This document shows positions 23,212 through 34,171 of a stretch of 64,000 nt of DNA, one piece after another. The notes beneath the pieces were generated by a model that saw nothing but the letters and a program-made list of their open reading frames with translations, did not search any database and had not been told where the DNA came from. Origin of the DNA: Stereum hirsutum FP-91666 SS1. Its lineage: Eukaryota; Basidiomycota; Agaricomycetes; Russulales; Stereaceae. The stretch is taken from contig NW_006763133.1 of assembly GCF_000264905.1 (NCBI RefSeq), positions 2,462,752 to 2,526,751 of the forward strand. The letters are read 5' to 3'. The position numbers and the translations under genes were made by a program. Every line of letters starts with the position of its first letter. Position 1 is the first letter of the stretch.

Positions 23212-23650
23212 GTTGAGAATGACACAATGTGAAAGATGACGGTGAACTCCGATGAGCCTGAGACACAGCACCCACGGCAACAGAGAACAGGTGGCACGGG
23301 GCCTGCCCATTCTGTGGCGAGCCTGTATGCTGAGTCATCCATATGACCACGCTTGGGAATCACCTACTGGCGCTTACAGAGAAAACACATAGTCTGTATT
23401 ACGCCTTGAGCAATGGACATCTGCTCAAATAGTCTCGAGCTCCTGTCAGATCCAACCATTTCGTACGCTCAAAGTCCCCCATAGGGCTTGATTGTAGCCC
23501 ATCCTGGAATTTCTCGGCCTTCGCTCGCTCTTCATCTACTCGTTCATCGTGCTGTTTGCCGTCCTCGTTCGCGAATCCTCTTTCACCCGTTTCCTGTCTC
23601 ATACCGCAACGCAGTTGAGATTGCTCACATATAGCTCGACTGCTGCCAAC
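23212..23650. other. divergent promoter region of TFB3 (-) and dioxygenase (+)
   Basis: About 440 bp between divergent start codons. An in-frame upstream ATG at 23549 would add a 34-residue, Arg/Ser/Leu-rich, acid-poor N-terminus to the dioxygenase. This could be a mitochondrial targeting sequence, but it is not needed for the catalytic fold. Confidence 0.5.
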
Positions 23651-25018
23651 ATGCCAGGTCTAACTGTACCAGCCCTTCCAAAGAACCGGGACGAATGGCT
23701 CACCGCCCTCGACGCTCTGCCGTCCAATGCATCTTCATCCCGCATCCCGTCATTCTTCTTCGCCCACGGAAGTCCCATGCTCGCGTTCCCCGATGACGAG
23801 CCTACCAGGTTTGGTGATAACACACAAGAGCCTGCGCTACATATGGGGCCTCGTGGACCCTTGGCTGCGTTCTTGAAGGATTTCGGACCTGCCCTGTTGA
23901 AGAAGTATAACCCCAAGGCTATTGTGGTGTTCAGTGCGCATTGGGAGACGCGAGGGGAAACTCTCGGTGGGTTTTACTTTTACGAAATCCCCATAAATAT
24001 GAACTGACATGTTTCTCCTTCAGTGACTGACTATGGAGACCGCAATCCTCTGTTTTACGACTACTACGGCTTTCCGAAGAGTCTCTACGAGCTCGCTTTC
24101 AATTCCAGAGGAGACAAGGCACTCGCCAATCACATTGTCGATCTCCTTAAACATGTCTGTTTACTTCCCCATCCAACTGAGAGTAGGCTCCATACTGATT
24201 TTCCTCCGGTTTGAAAGGCTGGACTCCTCGCCAGACTGACCACCACCCTCGAACCGCGCGGACAGGATGGTCTCGGACGCTCTGCCGCAGGTTTCGACCA
24301 CGGTATTTTCGTGCCCTTTAGGCTCATGTTCGGCGAGGAACTGCGCGACATTCCAATTGTCCAGATCTCCATAGATGGTTCACTCAGCCCCGAGAAGAAC
24401 TGGCAGCTCGGTAAGGCCGTCGCCCAACTCCGGTAAGTTGATAGGACTTCCCGGTTCCCTGGGCTTATGAATTGCCGAACAAAACGCGACACCGATTCTG
24501 ACGATACTTTCAAACTTTAGTGAAGAGGGTGTACTCGTGTTGTCTGGTGGACTCACGATGCACAACCTACGTGACTTCAGCTCCTTCGCCCCATCCACTG
24601 CTGGACCCGGCCACAAATCCTTCAGCGATGCCGTGACTTCGGCTATCTCCATCTCTGATGTGCGTATCTCGATTCTCCTCCCCCTATCTTCTTTCGGTTC
24701 TGCCTATGATAGCTGTCGCCCTAACTTCGAGGCTCACCATCATCTTGTTCTTATGTGGCGACATCCCCCTATGACGTAATCCTCCTGATGTGGCGTAAAC
24801 CCCTATCCATGTCGTCCGTCGAACTTCGAACGTCAAAACAGCCCAAAGCTCGCAAGGAGGCCTTGGTCGCGCTCCCCAAGCATCAAGCCTTCCGCGCCGC
24901 CCACCCAAGGGAAGAACACTTCGTGCCGATCTACGTCGCCGCTGGCGCAGGTGAAGAAGGCGATGTTAGGGTCCTCTCGGCGGTTTATGGCCAGCATACT
25001 GTCGCGTTTGGGCTGTGA
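23651..25018 (+). CDS. LigB/DODA-type aromatic ring-opening (extradiol) dioxygenase
   Basis: Exons 23651..23966, 24024..24154, 24218..24432, 24521..24659, 24842..25018; 325 aa. Family landmarks in order are FFAHGSPML (metal-ligand His about 39), VVFSAHWET, TDYGDRNPLFYDYYGFP, FDHGIFVPFRLMF, IVQISIDGS, VLSGGLTMHN and HPREEHFVPIYVAAGAG. These are the His residues and catalytic context of class III extradiol dioxygenases related to plant DODA and bacterial YgiD, which bind one Fe(II) or Zn(II). The natural substrate is a catechol-type aromatic; L-DOPA is one possibility, and the sequence does not decide. The start was taken at MPGLTVPALP because it fits the family N-terminus; a longer start at 23549 is possible. 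Intron 4 is unusually long (182 nt). Confidence 0.9.
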
Positions 25019-26167
25019 GGTTGGAGGTGGAGAGATGGCCGGCTCGCGATGGCGCGGTACCATGGTTCGGACGATATCTGTATCTGTGACAATGCAATCT
25101 ATGTATTGGTTTTCTAGGTTTTTTTTTTGTCTACGTCTTCGTGCGATTTTTACTCGTGAATGACTATCAGAGCTCTTCTCATTGGTTTCCTCAGCTTAAT
25201 CCTAACCAACACCACTTCGTTGGACGACACATAAGTTTATCACAAGTCTACAAAGCTTGACGCTTGAAGGAGAGGGGAGAGTAAATTCATTCCATTGCAC
25301 ACAACATCCGATTGAGTTCGAATCAATATTTTCCGCTTCTCATTTCATTTCGCTTCGTCACCGCGTTACTTTGTAAGTACCAAAAAGACAAGGAGAGGGG
25401 AAAAGGACAAACAAAAGAGGCGAACAAGCAAGCAAAACAGAACGTTAATACGGGAGCACAAGACCAGAACAGAACGAACCATCCGCTCCTTCCGAGTTTG
25501 AGTTGAGATTGGAACATTTGAAAAATAGGAAGAGAAAGAGAGAGCGGAAAAGAGATAAGGGAGTATTGAGCGAAAAGAGAGATGATTAGGATAATAAAGA
25601 AGGATATAGGCTAGGAGAAGGGCAGTCGAAACCGAAGGGGGAATAAGAGTGAAAAGGAGTGAAAAAGAGGTGAAGCATGGTATGTATATATAGACGTATG
25701 GACGGTGTGGCTCGGTGAGAAGGGATGGGTGGGGATTGTGCATTGGATGAACGAACAGGTGTGGAAGGCACTGAGAGGAGTGGTGCGATTATTACGGGGT
25801 AGGTGAAGGGCAGTAAAACAAAAGCAAGAGAAATGAAGAAAAAGAAATAGGAAAAAATGGTGTGTGAGAAGGAAAGTAGCGGGAGCTTGCAGGATAAATC
25901 CAAGTACACGAAAAGTAAGAACGGATATGGAAGGATGCCGAACGCGGGTCGTGGTACATTGACAAAAGAAGAGTTGTGGACGGCAACAGCGAAAAGAGTA
26001 ATTACTAGTGATCGAACAAACCGAACCGGATCGAGGCGCGAGAGGATAGCAGCGGCAACAATTACACCAGACAGAGAGCTTCTACAACAGTAGCGCGATG
26101 CGACACGAAACACAGTCCGACGGAACCTGACGAGATCACAAGGCGACCAAGAAACTGACCAAATAGC
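25019..26167. other. intergenic between convergent genes, purine-rich half
   Basis: About 1.15 kb between two stop codons. From about 25380 to 26100 the + strand is strongly A/G-rich. The minus-strand frames there are low-complexity Ser/Phe/Leu/Pro translations and not credible. It likely contains the 3' UTRs of both neighbours. Confidence 0.45.
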
Positions 26168-28157
26168 CTAGTCGAGTTTTGGCCAACTGCCCTCTTCCTT
26201 CCACTTGTCCACGATCTCCCGAAGGTTTTCGGCGGTCATGCTAGGCTGTTTGAGCGTGTAGCCGATGATCTTCCTGATTTTGGCATTGGACAAAGCGACG
26301 ACGTGTTTCGAGAGAGTGAAGGTATCCATGTAAGCGCTGAGGTGAGTGTTCGGACAAGGTGGGTTGGACTTTGTGATCATCTCGGCCCACGCGCCTACGT
26401 GCGCCTCATTGATGTCTTCGACTGCCTCCTCAAGACGGAACTGTTGCATGCAAATATGAGGGTGACAAGAGTGAGTGGTGCTCGGCGATGGAAGAAGTCA
26501 GGGTAAGATACGTACACGTGCGACAGTGTTCGTCAAGAAATTGTGGTATTCGAAGGTGGTGCCGAACAAGGAGGTCATTGTTTCTCCGGCTTTATGCAGT
26601 GTTGTTTGATTGTCGTCGACCTACAGCGAGAGAGCTATAGCGAAATACTGGAGACAGAGGATTGGATCCGGACGAGGGACTTACAATATTGAAGAGAGGA
26701 ACGACAACTTTCTGGGTTGCTGGTGGCATACCTGTGACTTCTGATACCTTGCTCTTCTCATTGTGGAAATGCACCTCCTCGCCCGCAACTTTATCCGCTT
26801 CTGCGCGCCCCAGAGGTGCCATCCATTGAGCACAAGCCCACAATGCACCAGCGACGTCGTCTGAGTGAATAGTGTTCATGGGATTCTTCCCGGGACTCCA
26901 TCTATGAAGATTGTGAGTACATCCACATGGCCACAACAATGATGCGAGATCTCACAATGACTTCATAGGCTTCTTCATATATCCATAGACAGAGGCGACA
27001 GTCAAAACGTTCGTCACTGTTAAAGACCATCAAATCATCCATCAGAATTGGCTACATCGAGTTCCAAAAAAAGAATAAGAACGCACTCAGTCCAGAATCG
27101 ATATAAGGCCCATAAACAAGTCCCGGCCGAACCACGACCAAGTTCAGCCTTATCAAGATCAAACCATGAATTCCACCAGTGCGAATATTATTTCCTGTTA
27201 CTTTAGAAGGAAAAAAAGGAAGGAAGGAGCACTTACCCTCCAACAGCGCCCAAAATCCGCAACGACTCATGCCACCAGGTCCCCACTACGCCATTGGGCT
27301 TCACATCATCCTTCTCTTCGTGAGATCCTTTCTCTGAGCACTCGTAGAATGGTTGTTGCAATCGTACGAACGCCTTGATGTTCCTCTTTGCAGCCTCGAG
27401 GCCGAGTAGTCGCGTCACATTGCATGTGTGGTTGATATAGATCTAGAAGCGGACATACCGGCACACAATCAAGATGAGTGCACAGGGCCCGCGGACAAAG
27501 AGGAATGAGAACCTACGGCTTCAGGACGATCGACAACGATGTCTCCAGTTAAATCGAAGACATATGTGTAAGGGGCTTGTCCTTCCGGTGGATCGAACAT
27601 CCGAGAGACGGTGGCTGAACAGAGTGACGCGTGGTATGAACAAAACGTGCAGAAGGGCAGGAAAAATATATACACCAGCGCGATCTCAGGCGGAAATCCA
27701 CGCACCTGGTTGGGTCAGGTTGGCCTGGTGATATTCGACATTAGGCTTTTCGAGCACCTTAGGGAACTCCGAGCCGATGTATCTGTGCCGAGGGTTAGGG
27801 GACGGAAGTATATGGGGAAAAGGCGCCAAACATACGTCGTAGGTGGATTGACAGAGTATTTGTCGACAATACGAAGGTTCTATACTCCAATGTTCGCCAT
27901 CAGCTGATCGCGATAGAGGTCGATGTAGGAGAGCAGATGCTCACGGATACCAGGTCTTCACCCGATGGAGGGGCCAAGTACGCCGCCAAGGCCCTCGCAC
28001 AGGTATTGACACCTCCTAGAAGCCATAGACACGAACGAGAGGCGCATCGGGCAAGAAGCGATTGCGATCCGATTTTTATTAGATTGAGCGGATGAAGGCG
28101 GGTGTGACTGAGGAGAGCGGACGCACCAAATATAATCACGTTCGGCTTTTCTGACAT
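26168..28157 (-). CDS. NAD-dependent epimerase/dehydratase-like (extended SDR) protein
   Basis: Eleven exons: 28157..28127, 28015..27945, 27879..27836, 27782..27706, 27614..27517, 27442..27237, 27148..27087, 27016..26956, 26901..26685, 26620..26516, 26440..26168; 414 aa. The start MSEKPNVIIFGG gives the first Rossmann strand with a Gly-rich turn, GGVNTCARALAAYL. Other landmarks are FDLTGDIVVDRPEA, NVTRLLGLEAAKRN, LVVVRPGLVYGPYID (PGxVYG, typical of extended SDRs) and NPMNTIHSDDVAGALW. A canonical YxxxK is not obvious: the region after VRLQQPFYECSEKG carries a Tyr but in an altered context, so catalysis may be modified or absent. The substrate is unknown. The C-terminal KPSMTAENLREIVDKWKEEG-like end resembles fungal-specific members of this group. 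Confidence 0.8.
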
Positions 28158-28743
28158 AGAAAGGTGCAGACCGGGATCGGGATAGAGGGATTTATTGAAG
28201 AAGAAGTCAAGGGAAGCGTTGGGGGACGAGAACGAGGGATCGTCGCGAAAAGGGAAAAGGAGATGGACGGAGGAAGGAGGACGATGGAGGGGGTCTTGTT
28301 AGAATCCCGGCGAAAAGCAGTTCTAAGGCAACGGACGTCGGTAGGTCAGCACGTGCGCGCCATGCTCGCCGTTGCAAATGCAAAGAGCCTACCGCCAGCG
28401 GCCACAGTCGAGGGTGGGACAAAAGGAATACTGGATCAGAAGCTGGCGAGTACGGGGCGAGCCTCAAGCTAAGTAAAGGTAAGAGAAGAAGGTACGTAAA
28501 GAATCTCTGCTCGCTTTGCCCAAGGTCGTCAAGCACCGCTTGTCTGGTGTGACTCGGGCTAATATGGCACATTTACTCCAGCTATTGCAGTGTGCTTTTC
28601 TTTTACACCGCTTCCTGACTTCACATCTCCTGATAGGTGGTGCACCCATCTTTCCAGAATTTTATACACCCTTGCGAACGCTCCTCGTATGAATACTATA
28701 TATACATGCAGCTTCCCCCACCGTCCTCCACACGAGGCTTTGA
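28158..28743. other. intergenic, SDR promoter
   Basis: About 590 bp between two minus-strand genes. The half next to the SDR start is purine-rich on the + strand, giving a C/T-rich sense strand as often seen in fungal promoters. No gene seen. Confidence 0.45.
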
Positions 28744-30225
28744 CTATGATTGTGATTCTGATCGTGCCGTCTCCGGCCCTTCCAACTTTCCAAAGCGTAC
28801 TCCTCGCCCCTCTTCCGCCGCTCTCTCGAGATAGGTATATACAGACGAGAAGTCCTTCCGAATAAGCTCCGGGTATCTCTCCACGGCGTCGACATATATC
28901 TTTGTGGCAGCTTCCGCCAATGGCAGCGGGCTTCCGGAAACACTCGACCCATTCGTGGCCAACCCCATATCCTGTGGAATATTCCCTAGTCAGCCACACG
29001 GGAATTGTTTTCCAAGATGGAGTTGAAGAAGATTCGCTTGCCTTGATCATCAAGGCCGTGGCAAAACCACCTTGAGCAAGTGACATGAGCTGTGTCCAAT
29101 AATTGGATAACATTTTCGAAAACTCACCTTCGTATTCTCTCTCGCATGGTGGAGACTTGTCCGGAAGCGCGCCCGCGACTGGATTGTTCACAGAGGATGA
29201 CCAACATGCGCCCGTAGAGCTGTTGATCACTCCCGCGAGGATGGCTGGATTGAGTCCGAGTCGCTGTCCTAGGAGCATGGCTTCTGAGACCACAATCTGC
29301 TCTACTCCGAGGACGAGATTATTGCATATTTTGGCCGCGAGGCCCGAGCCAGAAGGTCCACAGTGGAAGATATTCTTTCCCATGCGGGTGAGGAATGGGT
29401 GCGCGAGGTCGAATCCGGTCACCGTCCCCCCGACAAGGAACGAAAGCGTACGCGCTTTTGCCCCTGTCACGCCTACCGTGTAGTTCAGCACCAGCTCCGA
29501 AGGACACTATGTTCAGCTTACCGCCGGATACAGGAGCGTCTACCATTTCGGCACCCAGCGAGATGACATCGGAAGCAACTTTGCGCCCGACTTGCACATC
29601 CAAAGTGGTGGAATCGATACAAAGCGTATCTTTGACCTCCTCGGGGGGAAGAGTGCGAAGTGTATGGATGATGCCGTTTGCTTCTGCGTACACCGACCGA
29701 ACTGCCCATGACTACAATATTATCGACCTTCTTTCGAGCGTACGAAGCATAATGAAACCGACCTTGCGGGGATGACGGCAGCATCGTAATAATCGTGCTC
29801 GAAGCCATGACGGCGCTGTAAATTGCGAAGCTCAGTCAGCGAACGTGTTCCTGAGAGGACATGACAACTGTATGTAGAGAAGACGTATATACTTGCTCTT
29901 GTGGGGTGGTAGCGACCGCGAGTTTCGCCGCGGGGAAATTGTGTATGAGGTTTTGACAAAAGCGTCCTGCAGCCTCGGGAAACGCATCGCAAACAACAAA
30001 ATCGGCTTCAGGATTTTCTGCGTGAACTGATGCGAAAAGGTTGTAGGCCATTTCACTGCCCATCCGTCCAAGACCAACTGTGCATATCAACATCAGTGAC
30101 GTCGGATCAGCATGCATGCATGTACATAGAGAGACGACGGGATGATATTGACCGAAGCTGATACTCTTCCTTCGAGTAGCCATGGCTGGATTCAGTTGCT
30201 GGAGACATCGAGTGGATAACCTCAT
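28744..30225 (-). CDS. HIBADH: 3-hydroxyisobutyrate dehydrogenase, mitochondrial
   Basis: Seven exons: 30225..30153, 30077..29885, 29815..29763, 29701..29522, 29472..29128, 29070..29042, 28971..28744; 366 aa. The N-terminus MRLSTRCLQQLNPAMATRRK is Arg-rich and acid-free, a mitochondrial presequence, so the upstream in-frame ATG is preferred over the one at 30183. Then come SFVGLGRMGSEMA (NAD-binding), STIITMLPSSPQ, CIDSTTLD, MVDAPVSGG (substrate motif) and GSGLAAKICNN with the catalytic Lys. Known role: oxidation of 3-hydroxyisobutyrate in valine breakdown. The 29-nt exon 6 is followed by a GC-AG intron (GCAAGC at 29041); these joins restore the family block YEGGFATALMIKDMGLA. Confidence 0.93.
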
Positions 30226-32190
30226 CGTTAGACTACTGTCTACTTGTAACAGAAGCAGAACTTGTCTTGTTGTGGGATGAGAAACAGAAAGAGCCTCTGG
30301 TAGTCCAACGGAATAGGATGTGGGGAAGCCTCAACTCAAGCTCCGGCGGCGTTGCGGGGAACCGAGTGTGGGGAAGCGCTTGGTGTCTTTGTTGGCCCCC
30401 ATGACCAGTCGGTATGACCCGAGATCGCCACACACCTGGATTGGCGCCACTTCACTTGATTTTGATTTCTCCGACCATCTCAAGGTCCTTCGTCCACCTG
30501 AACAACATCGACGTCGTCCACCCAAAGTCAAAGGTATTGACGTTTGGCTACGACGATTCCATTATTCAAAGACCACTAGTATAACTTATACATATTGCTC
30601 GTAATGGCACATATGGCCTCCGAGTCTGGTGTCGGAAGTCTTGCAGCAGCAGTGGTTCACTGCCGTATACTCTACCGATCTCGCGGTATTACTTTGGCAC
30701 CGCAAACCTATATTCACAGAACCATTATGAAGTATAGATTGGTATTAACCCTCTTATAACGCAGATGTCTCCATTTCGTTTGGTTGTGTTTGCCCTCTTC
30801 ATTTCTTTTTGAGGTGCTTTCTTGATGTCCGAGCTAAAATAGTCAGGTATTTCCATTCTGGATAGTGCGCTAACGCGCTTTGAAGGCATCGACGTTTATC
30901 CTGCAAGTAAAGGTTAGTGCTTTCAAGCGAGGTCGACGGTTAACCGTTTGGCCGTAAAAATTGCCCTGCTTTGGTACGGCTACGCCATTCAGCCTGTGTC
31001 GCCTCAGCACTTTGAGACCAGTCTGAGTTTCACACTGTTCATCTCGCTTCTATAGGCCAACTGTCCGATATAAGTTTATCGACAAACGGGGCGTAGCTCC
31101 GGTAGGTCTTGTCGATCTTATCCAAGTGTCGTGCTTCCACTGTGTTCCGGATTGATCCTCCTTCCAGTAAGTACCTACGGGAAAGCAGAACCCGATACAG
31201 AACACATGAAGGAAACGACCACCGATGCCACGTCTCCGCTTTACATTTGCTCCCATAGATCACCTGCCGCCGGTTGGTGCAGGTGGATGCAGGTTCAACA
31301 TTCAACGCAAGCGGGTCGCTTGCGGTCGCGCTCGTCCGGCCACGCGAAGTACTTATCCAATCCAGTGAGGAGCCTACGATCCTTTTATGTATGTCTTCAA
31401 CGTATAGCAATCCACTTACTTTGAGTCTTTTAGAGCGTACTTTCCTTGATGGAGGTCACTTCATGATTCCGTCTTGGTTTTTAGTTGCGACAGGCGCCAG
31501 TTATCCCTATGATGGTGGCTAGTACACCCCCGACACTTGAACGGATGAGGAGGCGTGATCGAAAGTCTCCACCCCGTAACAGTAAATGTCGCCTCCAGCG
31601 ACCTCTTCCACGACGATGTTGCCCGACGGCGCGAAGCCATCAAACATGCGTTCCGCACTTAGCACCCGCACTTACGCACAGCCCTTAGCACACTCCCCGG
31701 TGGTCCGCCAACATTACGCTTCCATACGCGGTGCACTTGAAGCTGCATGTTTTTTGGGCGAGAAACCCGGAGAAGGATCAGTGTGGATGGCGGTCATGGC
31801 CTTGGCGCTACTGGCGGGTTGCATCTGTCTGATACATCAGCGCACAGCAGGTTCCATCGGGCGCTCTGGCGTGTCGACGGGCTGAACATATTCATCGCCT
31901 TTCCCGCATCAAACGGGAAGGTTTGATATTTTCTCAGCATCAGATGTGGATGTGACCTTATATTGACACTCGCATACTCTGGCGCTTGGGATCTTCCTTC
32001 CCTCCTCTTAAGCTATTGCTTCCAGGTGCTCGCCTCCTGCTGTCTGCTGTTTCTTCACTGAAGAAGGAGTGCACAAGGTGCGGTTATTCTGGCCACTAGA
32101 AAATGGTAAGCTCAGCTCGAATAACTCTCGGTATAGAATCGTGATTAAGTAACAGTGTCCAACAGAATATTTTGATAGGCGTCTACCGCG
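30226..32190. other. region without a confident gene
   Basis: About 2 kb. Two short stretches look protein-like but stand alone. One is a + strand frame near 31274-31410 (QVDAGSTFNASGSLAVALV...). The other is a 42-codon minus-strand frame at 31647..31519 (GNIVVEEVAGGDIYCYG...). They are on opposite strands and I could not join either to a gene. It may hold upstream exons of the membrane protein at 32191 or the remains of a decayed gene. Confidence 0.4.
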
Positions 32191-33463
32191 ATGTCAGACC
32201 CAAGATTCGTCCAGAGGGTGGGGTCCAGTTCTGGTATAAACGAGTGTCACCATCGCTCACTCTTCGAAAATAGGCTCGACTCAATGGTCTGGTGCTGAAA
32301 GTCAACGTGGTGTCCTCGAAGCGAGTTCTGTCGACACTCGTCTCAGGCGATCTGGTCTCGATGAAAAGGCAGGAGGAAATGGTGGCTTTCCGCATGATTC
32401 CCATCACCCTGGACATGTCTCCCGTGACGAGTCGACGGACAGCACGCCCTCATCATCATCGACATCTCCTATTTCCGAGTCTACAACGGCGTCTGGGGGT
32501 GCTACGCTCACTTCACCCTATGACCCGACGAATACATCTAACACTTCAACGACTATCACTGGCTCTTCAACCGTTTGGAGCAGTACCGCCACCACCACAT
32601 CCAACGCTCCCTCATCATCGACTTTTGACAGCTCAACTAACGGCGTCTCAACTTCTTCATCATATGATATTTCATCATTACCCTCCACCTTCCTCTCAAC
32701 CACGCTACCCTCAGGCAATCCTGCTCTCCCCTCCGACTTGCCTTCATCCCCGCAAAGTCGCGTCAGTGCCTCTCACGGCCTCTCTAAGGGAAGTATAATC
32801 GGCATCGCCATCGGTTCCTTCGTCTTCCTCCTTATGGTCATCCTCTCTCTTCTCGCTCTACGACAACGCCTACTCTCTCGAAAACGTCTCCGCATGCCTC
32901 CCTCCGCCGAATTCATGAACCCTACTGCAAGAGAACAGTTTCGGCCAATGCTGATGACGCACGTCCGAGGAGAGAAGAGTCTATCAGTAGATAGTAATGC
33001 AGGGAACATGGGTGCATTGCCGGCAGCAGCAGTGAATGGGCACGGCAGGTGGGGAAGTGTTGGCAGCGTAGGGACGGGCATGGGAGCTCCGCCGCAGGAT
33101 AGGATGTCAACGGGATACGGACACGAGAACGCCGGCGAGATAGGCCTTGCTATTAGCGGCGACGAGTATCAGGGGAGGTCAAGTCCACTACCTCGTTGGA
33201 TGCAACCACAGAGGATAAACTCTATGACGCCCATCATGGACCCCTCCGCTCGGTTCCCCGAGAGCGACGCCGAACCACCATCGACGGATTCTTCGGGACA
33301 CGCTGCGTTCCACGGCTCGCACGGAGAGAGGCAGAGAGTGCAGTCACTTGGGGAGGATAATAGATTGAGGGGGCTTCCGGTGGAGGACAACTGGGCTGGT
33401 AGAGGTGCTAGTGGAGGTGTGGGAGGTCGTCCTCGCGATTCTGATTTCTTGAGGATGGACTAA
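32191..33463 (+). CDS. Ser/Thr-rich single-pass membrane protein (mucin-like ectodomain)
   Basis: One open frame runs from about 32275 to the stop at 33463. The first ~150 residues are dominated by Ser and Thr with a few Asn-x-Ser/Thr sites, suggesting a heavily O-glycosylated stalk. Then GIAIGSFVFLLMVILSLLAL forms one membrane helix followed by RQRLLSRKRLR (positive-inside). The cytoplasmic tail is ~190 residues, Gly/Ser/Pro-rich. A possible 46-nt intron (32237..32274 region, donor GTATAA, acceptor AATAG) links the frame to an ATG at 32191, but no signal peptide is visible, so the true 5' end and ectodomain may lie upstream. The architecture is common among uncharacterised Agaricomycete surface proteins. 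Function unknown. Confidence 0.6.
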
Positions 33464-34171
33464 ATGCTTTGGTGGTTATTTATTCCATTCTAGTTCTTGT
33501 CCTGTGTATGTGTATGTCTTTGGGCTTCTGCTCTTCATTCCTTCACGTTCTTGTACACACTGATCCCCACTTCATAGACATTTTCTCCATGCACATGGTT
33601 CTGCCTTGGCTACATGCTCTCTGATGTCGTTGTTGTACTACATTACCTTCTCGACAGCCTAGTACTATATCCCGGCCATCCAGCACAGCTGTGCTGCGAG
33701 GAAGATCGTAGCATGCTGAAGTTGGTCACATTATGATACATTACAGCACATAAATAGTATATGTACAAGCAATCATCAAACTCGGATACAATCCCTATTA
33801 CGACGGCGACTGTCATTGCAGTCTTCAATCGGCGTACCGTATACCCACTCATCCATCCATCGGAACCCATGTTGAGAGATTCAAAGTCATGAGAAAGAAA
33901 AGAAGAGCGTCCTGGGGAAAAGGCTGGAACATGTGAAGTGAAACGAGGGGAAACAGACCGCAGAACCCTCTTTGACCGCATCTACCAATCCATCTATCTA
34001 TCACACTCGAGATCCCAACATACCTCGCGTTCTCGGAAGGTACCCGCACAACGCCAGCTGCTGATGACAGCAGAATACCATTTCACATCGGAACACAAAC
34101 CAAACCGCACCACAGCACCCCACCATACCATGCATATCGACACTCAAACCACTAAAATCTCTTGGGCGGGC
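33464..34171. other. intergenic between convergent 3' ends
   Basis: About 700 bp between the stop codons of the membrane protein and SRP receptor alpha. T-rich after the first stop. No gene seen. Confidence 0.5.

Noticed and set aside
25366..26113. Minus-strand frames up to 175 codons, Phe/Ser/Leu/Pro-rich
   Set aside because: Same compositional artefact in a purine-rich + strand tract between two stop codons; no conserved motif.
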